Made by a program: the position numbers and the translations under genes
Part shown: piece by piece, positions 17,007 through 25,511 of the stretch
Position numbering within the stretch: the first letter of the stretch is position 1
Layout of the letters: each line of letters opens with the position of its first letter
Source of the DNA: Alphaproteobacteria bacterium
GTDB taxonomy: Bacteria; Pseudomonadota; Alphaproteobacteria; Caulobacterales; Hyphomonadaceae
Length of the DNA stretch: 49,709 nt
Assembly: GCA_016125405.1 (NCBI GenBank)
Contig: WGLW01000039.1
Location: 1-49,709 of the forward strand
Reading direction: 5' to 3'
Notes under the pieces: model-generated
Seen by the model: the letters and a program-made list of their open reading frames with translations, nothing else
Told to the model about the DNA's origin: nothing
Databases searched by the model: none

Positions 17007-17525
17007 ATGAAACACCCTCGCGGCTACTTCGCCATCGGCGCAGAAGGCATCTCCAAGGCGATGAATCTTGGCGCCTTGATGCGCACGGCGCACGCCTTTG
17101 GAGCGAGCTTCACGTTTTCAGTGGATGCTGCAAAGAACCTGCGCGAGACCTATCAGGCCGATACGTCCAAGTCGTTCGAGCACGTGCCGCACTATCAATG
17201 GGATTCGATCGCCGACATGACACTGCCGAAAGGCTGTCACCTGGTCGGCGTCGAACTGACCGACGACGCTGTCGATCTGCCAAGTTTTCGCCACCCGCCT
17301 TCGGCCGCCTACGTGCTGGGCCGCGAACGTGGAGATCTTACGCCCGCCATGCTCGCGCGCTGCAGCCATGTCGTGAAGATTCCAACCCGGTTCTGCATCA
17401 ACCTGTCACTCGCCGGCGCGCTTGTGATGTACGATCGGGTGATGTCGATGGGCGGCCATGCGCCGCGCCCGGACCGGCCAGGAGGTCCGGTGCGTACCGG
17501 CGCGCCGCAAGGGCGCAGGGGCTAG
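17007..17525 (+). CDS. SpoU/TrmH-family RNA methyltransferase
   Basis: 172 aa from ATG 17007. A SPOUT methyltransferase with the three family motifs: N-terminal AEGISKAMNLGALMRTAHAFG (motif 1 asparagine and arginine), the knot segment AAYVLGRERGDLTPAML (motif 2) and IPTRFCINLSLAGALVMYDR (motif 3). It would methylate a 2'-O ribose in tRNA or rRNA; the target is not evident. No RNA-binding N-terminal domain is present. The Pro/Arg/Gly-rich tail is probably disordered. The stop overlaps the opposing membrane-protein stop by 4 bases. Confidence 0.85.
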   Translation: MKHPRGYFAIGAEGISKAMNLGALMRTAHAFGASFTFSVDAAKNLRETYQADTSKSFEHVPHYQWDSIADMTLPKGCHLVGVELTDDAVDLPSFRHPPSAAYVLGRERGDLTPAMLARCSHVVKIPTRFCINLSLAGALVMYDRVMSMGGHAPRPDRPGGPVRTGAPQGRRG

Positions 17526-17968
17526 GTCTTCTTGTAAGCGCGTCTTTCGATACGCGGGCGTATCAGCACGCCGACCAGCACGATCGCCAATCCGGCCAGG
17601 ACGCCAAGCCCGAGACTGGCGGCGTCGCTCCGGTCCTGCGGGCCGACGCCGGCGATAATCAGCAGCAACAACATGACTCCAAGTGCGGCCACCGTCAGTA
17701 CGCCGATCGTCAAAAAGATCTGGGCTGAAACCCAGCGTAGAGGCGCCCGCCGCTTCCACCCGCCATACGTCCACCGGCCGATAAGAACGAGCGCGGCGCC
17801 GAGAACCTCCACCGGAAGCGTGATCAGGCTGACTGTCCGAAGGGCGTCAGCGGCGTTGTTCCATTCAACAAAGTTGCTGATGACGATGCCCGACAGGACA
17901 AACATGCCGACGATCATGCATCCGCCGGCTAGCATCGTGGCCGCCCCAATGAAACGCCGCCAGGTCAA
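17522..17968 (-). CDS. Four-helix membrane protein, unknown function
   Basis: 148 aa with four strong hydrophobic segments (about 8-31, 45-64, 81-107 and 119-137) and a basic C-terminus RPRIERRAYKKT. No motif recognised. Tail-to-tail with the SpoU methyltransferase gene; 233 bases separate its start from the response-regulator start on the other strand. Confidence 0.55.
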   Translation of the reverse strand: MTWRRFIGAATMLAGGCMIVGMFVLSGIVISNFVEWNNAADALRTVSLITLPVEVLGAALVLIGRWTYGGWKRRAPLRWVSAQIFLTIGVLTVAALGVMLLLLIIAGVGPQDRSDAASLGLGVLAGLAIVLVGVLIRPRIERRAYKKT

Positions 17969-18116
17969 ACCGATATCCCCGAACTATCCGCGCCAGGCGC
18001 GACTGAGACCATGGAGCTAGCATGGATCAAGCCGGACCGCGGGCGCATCGGCCGCAAGCCAGACTGGGCCAGAATCGAACGCTTTCGCAGGGATAGCGTA
18101 AATTCCACGGTCGCGG

Positions 18117-18131
18117 TTAAACCCGTTTTCA
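18117..18131 (+). promoter_or_regulatory. CtrA-like box before the sigma-54 response regulator
   Basis: TTAA-N7-TTCA matches the CtrA recognition pattern TTAA-N7-TTAA in 7 of 8 fixed positions and lies 71 bases before ATG 18202. A further TTAACC half-site is at 18184-18189. CtrA is known in Caulobacterales to activate the TacA gene; whether this organism does so is inference. Confidence 0.4.
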
Positions 18132-18201
18132 ACCCTCCGTGCCAGATTGACCCGAACAGAGCGGCCCGATCCGAGAGCTGCGGTTAACCGATGGTGTGGC
18201 G

Positions 18202-19650
18202 ATGGCGAAGACGGTTCTGGTCGTCGATGACGATCCTACTCAGCGCAGGTTGATGCAGGCTGCGGCCGAGAAGCAGGGTTTCCGCGCCCGCGTCGTCGAA
18301 AGCGGCGACAAGGCGCTTCAGGAAGCATCCGACCCGAAGAACGGCGTTGATGTCGTGCTGCTCGATCTGGTGATGCCTGGCATATCGGGAATGGAGACGC
18401 TCGAGCGCCTGATGGAGCGCCGCCCGGATCTTCCTGTGATCGTGCTCACGGCCACCGGCGGCATCGACACCGTGGTGCAGGCCATGCGCGCGGGCGCCAT
18501 CGACTTCTTTGTCAAGCCGGCCAGCCCCGAGCGCATCGGCATTTCGATCCGCAATGCGCTGAAGCTTTCTGACCTGCGCGGCGAGGTAAAACGTCTCACC
18601 AAGAAATCCGGCGGCGCCATGTCATTCGAGGACATGATTGCGGGCGCGCCGGCCATGCGGGGGGTCGTCCGTCTCGGCCAGCGCGCGGCCACATCCAACA
18701 TTCCAATCCTCATCCTGGGCGAAAGCGGCGTTGGCAAGGAAGTGATCGCGCGCTGCATCCAGGGCGCATCCGAGCGCTCCGGCAAACCGTTCGTCACGGT
18801 CAACTGCGGCGCGATCCCGGAAAACCTCGTTGAATCGATCCTGTTCGGCCACGAAAAGGGCTCCTTCACGGGCGCCCACGAAAAGAAGCTCGGCAAGTTT
18901 GTCGAAGCAGATCAGGGTACGCTCTTTCTCGACGAAATCGGCGAACTGCCGCTCGACATGCAGGTGAAGCTGCTTCGCGTGCTGCAGGAAGGCGAAGTCG
19001 ATGCGGTCGGCTCACGCCGGCCGACCAAGGTGGATGTTCGCATCATCTCCGCGACCAACCGCGACCTCGCTCAGCAGGTTCAGGAAGGTCGCTTCCGCGA
19101 AGACCTCTATTATCGGCTGAACGTCTTTCCCATCGAGATCCCGAGCCTTCGCGAACGCCGCGAGGACCTGGCGCCGATGGTCGATCACTTCATCGCGCGT
19201 TTCAACGCCGAAGAAGGTAAGGCCGTGCCCGGCGTCTCGGCGGAGGCTTTGGCGATGATCCAGGCCTACGACTGGCCCGGCAACGTTCGCCAGCTTGAGA
19301 ATGCCGTGTTTCGCGCCATCGTTCTTTCGGACGGCGGCATGCTGAAGCCGGAAGATTTTCCGCAGATTTCGGGCCTCGTCGCCGCCCAATCGGGTTCGTC
19401 CAGCGCGCCTTTCGCGCCGGCGGCCGGTGATGCGGGCGATCAGCCGGTGACCATCACCGGAACGGATGGCGAGCTGCGCTCGCTGGAAGAGATCGAACGC
19501 GATCTTATCCAGTACGCCATCGACCATTACTCCGGTCACATGTCGGAAGTGGCGCGCCGTCTGGGCATCGGCAGGTCGACGCTTTATCGCAAGGTGCGCG
19601 AATACGACCTGCGCGTGCGCGATGGCGAAGAACTGGACGAGGCGAGCTAG
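18202..19650 (+). CDS. Sigma-54-dependent response regulator, TacA-like
   Basis: 482 aa from ATG 18202 (GTG 18196 adds two residues). Receiver domain 1-120 with acidic pocket DDD at 9-11, phosphoacceptor Asp55 in LLDLVMPG and Lys105 in FFVKPA. AAA+ domain 143-375: Walker A GESGVGKE (173-180), the sigma-54 loop GSFTGA (220-225, usual form GAFTGA), Walker [11 protein letters not shown], and the arginine-finger region [20 protein letters not shown]. Fis-type helix-turn-helix at the C-terminus ([19 protein letters not shown]). The receiver start [20 protein letters not shown] is very close to Caulobacter TacA, which controls stalk genes via the ShkA phosphorelay. No kinase gene is nearby. Confidence 0.9.
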   Translation: MAKTVLVVDDDPTQRRLMQAAAEKQGFRARVVESGDKALQEASDPKNGVDVVLLDLVMPGISGMETLERLMERRPDLPVIVLTATGGIDTVVQAMRAGAIDFFVKPASPERIGISIRNALKLSDLRGEVKRLTKKSGGAMSFEDMIAGAPAMRGVVRLGQRAATSNIPILILGESGVGKEVIARCIQGASERSGKPFVTVNCGAIPENLVESILFGHEKGSFTGAHEKKLGKFVEADQGTLFLDEIGELPLDMQVKLLRVLQEGEVDAVGSRRPTKVDVRIISATNRDLAQQVQEGRFREDLYYRLNVFPIEIPSLRERREDLAPMVDHFIARFNAEEGKAVPGVSAEALAMIQAYDWPGNVRQLENAVFRAIVLSDGGMLKPEDFPQISGLVAAQSGSSSAPFAPAAGDAGDQPVTITGTDGELRSLEEIERDLIQYAIDHYSGHMSEVARRLGIGRSTLYRKVREYDLRVRDGEELDEAS

Positions 19651-20114
19651 GCGCGGTCAACACGAGCGGCGTAGCAACCGAATCTGGCGAAGTGGGCATG
19701 CAGGTAGGCTGCGTTGTCACTCGCCAGAAGTCGCTCGAACATTGGTGCGATATCGTCGCCCTGCGCTACATCGGCATCGAGCAGCATGCCGTCCGCAGAA
19801 AAGGCGCGTGCGGAGATCAATCGGCTGCGAAGCTGGTCCGGAATCTCGTCAACGCCGGGTTTGGCCTCACGCGCGTCCTCGGCCACATAGATCGCATGCG
19901 CCGAACGGTATGGCGTCGCCGCAGGTTGGTGTTCGAAATTCAGCAACAGCATGCGCGTCCCGGGCTCGGCGTCGCACAGGCTGACGCGACATGGAAATCC
20001 GGGCTTCGAGTCTGCGATCTGCGTGATGACGCCCAGCGCGCGAAGGTCGCTATCGCTTTTTCCGTAGAAGTCGGCGAACCGGGCTGCGGGGAGGGAATGA
20101 ATCTGGAAGCTCAT
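19647..20114 (-). CDS. DUF1203 protein
   Basis: 155 aa from ATG 20114 with AAGGAG 5 bases upstream. The whole sequence matches DUF1203: SFQIHSLPAARFADFY, DSKPGFPCRVSLCDAEPGTR, LLLNFEHQPAATPYRSAHAI, SARAFSADGMLLDADV and the end [19 protein letters not shown]. The function is unknown; conserved His and Cys residues at the ends suggest a small enzyme or ligand-binding domain. The open frame extends to 20465 but that stretch overlaps the ABC transporter gene and is not needed. Its stop overlaps the response-regulator stop by 4 bases. Confidence 0.85.
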   Translation of the reverse strand: MSFQIHSLPAARFADFYGKSDSDLRALGVITQIADSKPGFPCRVSLCDAEPGTRMLLLNFEHQPAATPYRSAHAIYVAEDAREAKPGVDEIPDQLRSRLISARAFSADGMLLDADVAQGDDIAPMFERLLASDNAAYLHAHFARFGCYAARVDRA

Positions 20115-20253
20115 GACGGTCTCCTTGTTTGGCTGGAGCCTGAACGAGTTTCGCCAAAGACGCCGCCGCAAATCCGACACGGCGTTCGAGGTCGTCGATT
20201 GTCCATTGAGCGGCAACCGAACCCCGGTATCGTGCCATCGGGGAGGCTCCTTC

Positions 20254-21222
20254 ATGGCTGATGAACCGCTCGTTCTCGAGCATGTGTCCAAGAGTTTCGG
20301 CGGCCGTCTGGCCGTGCGCGGTCTCTCCTTCACGGCGCCCAGGGGCGCCATCGTCGGCTTTCTCGGGCCCAACGGCGCCGGCAAGTCCACAAGCCTGCGG
20401 ATTGCGCTCGGCGTGCTTGCGCCGGATACCGGGGAAGCGCGTTTGTTCGGCGCTGCGCCGCGCATCGATGCATTGCGCCAGGTTGGTTTCTTGCCGGAAG
20501 AGCGCGGCCTTTATCGGCGCATGACGGCGCTGGGCACGATCGTGTACTTTTCCCGTCTGAAGGGCCTCGATCTCGCAACGGCGACGAAGCGCGGAAGAGA
20601 ACTGCTGGAGGCGCACGGCCTTCGCGATGCCGCCAACAAGACGATCTCGAAGCTTTCAAAGGGAATGGCCCAGAAGACCCAGATTCTCGCCGCCATCGCT
20701 CACGACCCTCAGCTGATCATACTCGACGAGCCGTTTTCCGGTCTTGATCCCGTAAACCAGCAAGGTCTCGAGAAACTGATCACCGACGCTCACAAGGCAG
20801 GCGCGACGATTGTCTTCTCCACCCATGTCATGGAACACGCCGAGCGGCTGTGCGACCGGCTGGTGGTGATTGCAAAGGGAGAAAAACGTTTCGAGGGTTC
20901 TGTTCCGGAGGCGCTGTCTCTCGTTCCGCGGCGCGCGCTGGTGACGACTGCGGATGGATACGACCTTGCGGCCGCGCTTGCCGGTCGCGGTTTTGCAGCG
21001 AGCGAAGACACGGCCGAGACGGTCGAAGAGGGCGCCGGCCGGCGCTGGCATGTCGATCTTGCGGCAGGACGCGATGCGCAGGACGCCCTTCGCGCGGCCA
21101 TTGACGCCGGCGCGCCGGTGATGGCTTTCGCGCCGGAAACGGTTCGGCTGCGCGACGTCTTCGTCTCGCTTGCTGCAGATATGCCGCCTCCAGAAGCGGC
21201 CGGGTCGGGAGAAATCAGATGA
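20254..21222 (+). CDS. ABC exporter ATP-binding protein (NatA-like)
   Basis: 322 aa from ATG 20254 with GGGAGG 7 bases upstream; the in-frame upstream extension has no RBS. Walker A GPNGAGKST, Q-loop near VGFLPEERGLYR, signature KLSKGMAQKTQ (LSKGM instead of LSGGQ), Walker B LIILDEPFSGLD and H-loop STHVMEHAERL. The C-terminal third is a regulatory-type extension. It powers the permease encoded next, overlapping by 4 bases (ATGA). The set resembles NatAB sodium or drug exporters; the substrate is not shown. Confidence 0.9.
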   Translation: MADEPLVLEHVSKSFGGRLAVRGLSFTAPRGAIVGFLGPNGAGKSTSLRIALGVLAPDTGEARLFGAAPRIDALRQVGFLPEERGLYRRMTALGTIVYFSRLKGLDLATATKRGRELLEAHGLRDAANKTISKLSKGMAQKTQILAAIAHDPQLIILDEPFSGLDPVNQQGLEKLITDAHKAGATIVFSTHVMEHAERLCDRLVVIAKGEKRFEGSVPEALSLVPRRALVTTADGYDLAAALAGRGFAASEDTAETVEEGAGRRWHVDLAAGRDAQDALRAAIDAGAPVMAFAPETVRLRDVFVSLAADMPPPEAAGSGEIR

Positions 21223-22652
21223 TACGCGCGATCCTGCTCGTCGCCCGGCGCGAATACATCGCATACGTCACGGCCTGGGGCTTCTGGCTGGGGCTGATCC
21301 TGACGCCGCTGGGTCTCGTGGTCGGCGTTGTGTTGCCGGGTGTGATCGCGCGCGCAGCGCCGGTTCATTACTATACGGTGGTCGATGACCGTCCGGAATT
21401 CGCGACGGCTCTCTCGCATGAGTTGGAAGACCGGCGCGCCGACGCCGCCCGCACATTGCTTTCTACGGCGCTGGCCAGCGAAACAAAAGAACAGCGCGAG
21501 GCCACCCTCAATGCGTTCACCGCCGCCCGCCTTTCCGGTCTTGATGCCGCTTCGGCCCTTGAAAAGGTCAACGCTCCGGTTTCGGTCGAGGCGCCGGACA
21601 GACGATACTACGGCATCGAGCCGCCGGCGCGAACGTTGACCACGCTGCAGCCGTTTCTCTCTGGTGAGAAGATGCTCGCGGGGCCGGCTGGCGACAAACC
21701 GCTGTTCGCCGCGTTGATTGTTTCCCGAAATGCGGCGGGAAAAATCACCGAAGTCGGCTACTGGAGCGAGGACGTTGTCGACAGCGACCTGTCCTCGGCC
21801 GCCGGCGATGCTCTTCGTACGCTGGCGCGAACTAAGGTTCTTGAAGCGGCGGGCGTCGATCCGGCCAGCATCGATCGCGCCGAGCTGGATCTTCCCACCG
21901 TGGTTTCGCGAAAAGTAGGAAAGGCCGGCGAGGCGAGCGAAGTGTCCAGCGCTGACCGCGCCCCGTATTTCGCAGCTGCTGCGATCGCCTTCCTGCTGTG
22001 GCTGCTAGTGTTCTCGATCGTCAATTTCCTGATCATGGGAACGATCGAGGAGCGCTCGAACAAGATATTCGACACGCTACTGACCAGCGTGCGGCTCAGC
22101 GAACTGCTCGCCGGCAAGTTGATCGGCGTCTTCGCGCTATCCGTAACCCTTATGGGCGCGTGGGCGTTGTTCGCCGCCGCGATGATTGCCCGCTCAGGCG
22201 ATCCGGCGTTTCTGACCTTCGCTGCAGCGGCTCTCGATCCGACGCTGGTCGTTGCCGCCCTGGCGGGCTTCGTCGCGGGCTATCTTATGTACGCCGCGAT
22301 CTTTCTCGCGCTGGGGTCTCTCTGCGACACGATCCAGGAAGCGCAGAGCCTGATGAGCCCGCTGATCATCCTGCTGATGATCCCGATCTTTGTCATCGCC
22401 ATCGCATTGCGGCATCCCGCCTTGCCGTGGGTGGAGGCGCTTGCATGGTTTCCGCCCTTCACGCCGTTCCTGATGATCCTGCGGGCGCCGCTACATCCGC
22501 CCCTCTGGGAGATGCTCGGCCAGACGGTCTTGATGGTGGCGTCGGCCGGGCTAGTGCTGTCTGTCTCGGTGCGGATTTACCGCGAGGGCGCGGTCAACGG
22601 CGCCAGCATCGGCCAGATCCTCGGCTGGATGAGCCGCAAAAGGCGAGCCTGA
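21219..22652 (+). CDS. ABC-2 type permease (NatB-like)
   Basis: 477 aa. One N-terminal TM helix (about 18-42), a long extracytoplasmic domain (about 45-245), then five to six TM helices (about 248-275, 298-320, 345-370, 380-400, 432-455). The cytosolic loop GTIEERSNKIFDTLLTSVRLSELLAGKLIG is typical of ABC-2 permeases of the NatB/YhaP type, where it meets the ATPase. Coupled by overlap to the ATP-binding gene and followed by a hairpin. Confidence 0.9.
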   Translation: MIRAILLVARREYIAYVTAWGFWLGLILTPLGLVVGVVLPGVIARAAPVHYYTVVDDRPEFATALSHELEDRRADAARTLLSTALASETKEQREATLNAFTAARLSGLDAASALEKVNAPVSVEAPDRRYYGIEPPARTLTTLQPFLSGEKMLAGPAGDKPLFAALIVSRNAAGKITEVGYWSEDVVDSDLSSAAGDALRTLARTKVLEAAGVDPASIDRAELDLPTVVSRKVGKAGEASEVSSADRAPYFAAAAIAFLLWLLVFSIVNFLIMGTIEERSNKIFDTLLTSVRLSELLAGKLIGVFALSVTLMGAWALFAAAMIARSGDPAFLTFAAAALDPTLVVAALAGFVAGYLMYAAIFLALGSLCDTIQEAQSLMSPLIILLMIPIFVIAIALRHPALPWVEALAWFPPFTPFLMILRAPLHPPLWEMLGQTVLMVASAGLVLSVSVRIYREGAVNGASIGQILGWMSRKRRA

Positions 22653-22670
22653 CGGCAGCCTGAACGCAGA

Positions 22671-22702
22671 AAGGCCGAAAGCGCCCACGCGCTTCCGGCC
22701 TT
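22671..22702. terminator. Hairpin between the ABC permease and rpsU
   Basis: AAGGCCG (22671-22677) and AAGCGC pair with GCGCTT and CGGCCTT (to 22702) around a CCAC loop, with one extra C in the right arm. It lies 18 bases after the permease stop and 32 bases after the rpsU stop on the other strand, so it may serve both. No long T-run. Confidence 0.65.
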
Positions 22703-22734
22703 GGCCGTCTCAATGTCGTAAAGCCGGTCCGGGC

Positions 22735-22953
22735 CTAGGTCTTCGGCAGAAGGCCTTCGCGCTGGGCGCGCTTGCGCGCCAGCTTGCGGGCGCGGCGAAC
22801 GGCCTCGGCCTTCTCACGCGCTTTCTTCTCGGACGGTTTCTCGAAATGGTTGCGACGCTTCATCTCCCGGAAGAGACCTTCGCGTTGCATCTTTTTCTTC
22901 AGCGCTTTCAACGCCTGATCGACGTTGTTGTCGCGCACGACAATCTGAACGAT
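22735..22953 (-). CDS. rpsU: 30S ribosomal protein S21, probably starting at AUC
   Basis: 72 aa if translation begins at the ATC at 22953-22951, giving (M)[20 protein letters not shown], exactly where other alphaproteobacterial S21 proteins begin. GGGAG ends 9 bases before it. The only ATG in frame is at 22998 and would add 15 hydrophobic, non-family residues with a Shine-Dalgarno touching the ATG, which is poorly placed. The rest is standard S21: [21 protein letters not shown]... and the basic tail [18 protein letters not shown]21 helps the 16S rRNA select mRNAs during initiation. Divergent from the COQ9 gene. Confidence 0.9.
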   Translation of the reverse strand: MVQIVVRDNNVDQALKALKKKMQREGLFREMKRRNHFEKPSEKKAREKAEAVRRARKLARKRAQREGLLPKT

Positions 22954-23130
22954 GTGACACTCTCCCAGTGTAAACCAGATACAAAATGCGACCCGCATCC
23001 CCTCGCCGGAGGCGCGCGACGCCTGAACCTTACAGATTTCGGGCGCCCATGACAGGCGCGCGGCGTCCCGATAGCATAGGAAATCCGCCCTGCCTACTGG
23101 GGCGAAACTGAACGGCGCTGGACCTCAGTC

Positions 23131-23781
23131 ATGACGGAAAAGACAGAAACGACTGCGCCAAGCGATGAATTCCGGGAACGCCTGCTCGATGCAATGCTGC
23201 TGCAGGCTGCCGAAAAGGGTTGGACGAAGGCTGCTTTTGACGCCGCGGCGACGGAGTCCGGGCTGAGCGCAGGGCAGGCGATGCTGGCCGCGCCCGGCGG
23301 GGTGGCCGACCTCCTTGAGGCGCTGGCGCAACGGGCGGCCGGCGCCGCCGCGGCCCGGCTGGCGGCGCCCGACATCAGGGCGATGAAGGTGCGCGAGAAG
23401 GTGGCGGCCGGCGTCCGCGCCTATCTGGCCGCCCTTGAACAGGCGAAACCTGCCGTCAGGCGGGCGGCTGGGTCTCCGGTAAACCTGCTGACGGGGCCGA
23501 AGGGCGTCTGGATCGCCGCGGATGCGATCTGGTCGGCGCTCGGCGACAAGTCGACGGATTTCAACTGGTACACCAAGCGGATGATCCTGTCCGGCGTCAT
23601 CGGCTCGACCCTGCTGGTCTGGCTGGGAACGGACGGGGCCGGAGACGTCGACGCCTTTCTGGCCCGGCGCATCCAGAACGTCATGGACTTCGAAACGGCG
23701 AAGGGACGGGCAAGGGAATTCGCCAGCAAGCTGCCCGACCCGCTGGATCTGCTGGGCCGGAAAACGCCGCCGTCCGCCTAG
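23131..23781 (+). CDS. COQ9-family ubiquinone biosynthesis protein
   Basis: 216 aa. COQ9 is a lipid-binding, TetR-fold protein that assists the COQ7 hydroxylation step of ubiquinone synthesis. Landmarks: FRERLLDAMLLQAAEKGWT at the N-terminus, FNWYTKRMILSGVIGSTLLVWLGTD, and RRIQNVMDFETAKGRAREFA at the end. In many alphaproteobacteria it is divergent from rpsU, as here. It ends 23 bases from the purK stop. Confidence 0.93.
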   Translation: MTEKTETTAPSDEFRERLLDAMLLQAAEKGWTKAAFDAAATESGLSAGQAMLAAPGGVADLLEALAQRAAGAAAARLAAPDIRAMKVREKVAAGVRAYLAALEQAKPAVRRAAGSPVNLLTGPKGVWIAADAIWSALGDKSTDFNWYTKRMILSGVIGSTLLVWLGTDGAGDVDAFLARRIQNVMDFETAKGRAREFASKLPDPLDLLGRKTPPSA

Positions 23782-23804
23782 TCCCGTCGACCGTTCCGGT
23801 CAGC

Positions 23805-24902
23805 TCAGCCGCGCGGCCTCAGTTTCACTACGTGACCCATCTTGCGGCCATCCGCCGTGCGGCGCTTGCCGTAGAGGTGCACGCGGGCGCCGTCGGCGAG
23901 GTGTTTCTCCCAGTCATTCGCCTCGGCGCCGAGCAGGTTGATCATCTCGCCGTCCGAATGGCGTGCGGGGTCTCCGAGCGGCCAGCCGCAGACGGCGCGG
24001 ATGTGCTGTTCGAACTGTCCGGTGATGCAGGCGTCCGGCGTCCAGTGTCCCGAGTTGTGGACACGCGGCGCAAACTCGTTCGCCAGCAGCCTGCCGTCCC
24101 GCGTCAGGAACAATTCGAGCGCGAGCACGCCGACATAATCGAGGCTGTCGGCCAGTGTTTTAGCCGTCGATTTCGCTCGCTCGATCACATCCGGCGAGGC
24201 CGCCGACGGAAAGAGAGACCGGCGCAAAACGCCTTTGCCATGTATGTTGTCGGGTGGGTCCCAGAACCGCACTTCGCCATCGGCGGTCCGCGCGAGGACC
24301 ACGGAGAGTTCACGCTCGTGATCGATCCACGCCTCGATGATCGAGCGCTGTGCCTCGACACTGGCCCAGGCGGCGGACGCTGTAACCCGTCCCTCAAGCC
24401 GCACCTGGCCCTTGCCATCATAGCCGGAAAAGCGCGTCTTCAGGACGCCGCTGCCGCCGACGGAATCGAGCGCCGGTTGAATCTGGTCGACCGTGTCGAC
24501 GCGGGCGAAGGCGGCAGGTTCGATTCCGATATCCCGGAAGTACGACTTTTCCGCCAAGCGGTCCTGGGAAACGGCGAGGCACCGGGCGTCCGGCCGAACC
24601 GGCGTTCCGGCGGCGACGATGGCGTCGACCGCATCCGTCGGGATGTTTTCGAACTCGATGGTCGCAACTTTTACGCTCGCCGCGAACTCCTTCAGCGCCA
24701 CCGCATCGTCATAGGCCGCGACCCATGTCTTGCGGGCGACGCGGGAAGCCGGGGAGTCCGTCTCTGGAGCAAGGGTGTGAACGTCGAGGCCGAGATCGGC
24801 GGCCGCCAGCGCGAGCATGCGGCCAAGCTGTCCGCCGCCGAGAATGCCGATCGCATCGCCGGGTTTCACCAGCGCGCCACCCGTGCCGGAAGCGGATGTC
24901 AT
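23805..24902 (-). CDS. purK: N5-carboxyaminoimidazole ribonucleotide synthase
   Basis: 365 aa from ATG 24902; the open frame runs further upstream but this start overlaps the purE stop as ATGA. ATP-grasp enzyme that carboxylates AIR. Landmarks: [91 protein letters not shown]. Forms an operon with purE, the next enzyme. Confidence 0.96.
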   Translation of the reverse strand: MTSASGTGGALVKPGDAIGILGGGQLGRMLALAAADLGLDVHTLAPETDSPASRVARKTWVAAYDDAVALKEFAASVKVATIEFENIPTDAVDAIVAAGTPVRPDARCLAVSQDRLAEKSYFRDIGIEPAAFARVDTVDQIQPALDSVGGSGVLKTRFSGYDGKGQVRLEGRVTASAAWASVEAQRSIIEAWIDHERELSVVLARTADGEVRFWDPPDNIHGKGVLRRSLFPSAASPDVIERAKSTAKTLADSLDYVGVLALELFLTRDGRLLANEFAPRVHNSGHWTPDACITGQFEQHIRAVCGWPLGDPARHSDGEMINLLGAEANDWEKHLADGARVHLYGKRRTADGRKMGHVVKLRPRG

Positions 24903-25396
24903 TCGCCGTCTTCCACAGTATCCGGAACGCTGCTGGTCTGAGACTTGCGCCACTCTGCTATGCGCGCCGCCAGCTTGGTGTCGGATGTGGCGACGATCGA
25001 AGCGGCGAGCAGTCCGGCGTTCGAGGCGCCGGCTTCGCCGATGGCCAGCGTCCCGACAGGCACGCCGCGCGGCATCTGGACGATGGACAGGAGGCTGTCG
25101 AGACCCGAGAGCGCCGCCGATCGCACCGGGACGCCTAGCACGGGAAGTGTCGTGAGCGACGCAATCATGCCGGGCAGGTGAGCAGCGCCGCCCGCGCCAG
25201 CGATGATCACCTTTATGCCGCGTTCAGCTGCGCCCTTGGCGTAAGCGACCATGCGCTCGGGTGTGCGGTGGGCCGAAACGACCTTGGCTTCATGGGCGAT
25301 GCCGAATTCGTCCAGCATTCGCGCGGCCTCGCGCATCGTGGGCCAGTCGGTCCGGCTGCCCATGACGATGCCGACCAGCGGCGGGGTCGCGCTCAT
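24899..25396 (-). CDS. purE: N5-carboxyaminoimidazole ribonucleotide mutase
   Basis: 165 aa, class I PurE length. [13 protein letters not shown] at the N-terminus is the substrate loop, followed by [25 protein letters not shown] and the [17 protein letters not shown] region. It isomerises N5-CAIR to CAIR. ATG 25396 has GGAG 6 bases upstream. First gene of the purEK pair. Confidence 0.96.
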   Translation of the reverse strand: MSATPPLVGIVMGSRTDWPTMREAARMLDEFGIAHEAKVVSAHRTPERMVAYAKGAAERGIKVIIAGAGGAAHLPGMIASLTTLPVLGVPVRSAALSGLDSLLSIVQMPRGVPVGTLAIGEAGASNAGLLAASIVATSDTKLAARIAEWRKSQTSSVPDTVEDGE

Positions 25397-25511
25397 TCAA
25401 CTCTCCGACATGGCGGGCAGGCGAAGCTGGAAGGGCCAGCCTTCGCCCCCGCCGGAAAGCGCGGCAGTATAGGCGCCGCGGGCCTTACCGCAACGCCGGG
25501 ATTTATACGCC

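Noticed and set aside
20115-20465. N-terminal extension of the DUF1203 protein
   Set aside because: AAGGAG sits right before ATG 20114, which begins the family's conserved sequence.
22954-22998. ATG start for rpsU at 22998
   Set aside because: Adds 15 residues not found in S21 and its Shine-Dalgarno touches the start codon.
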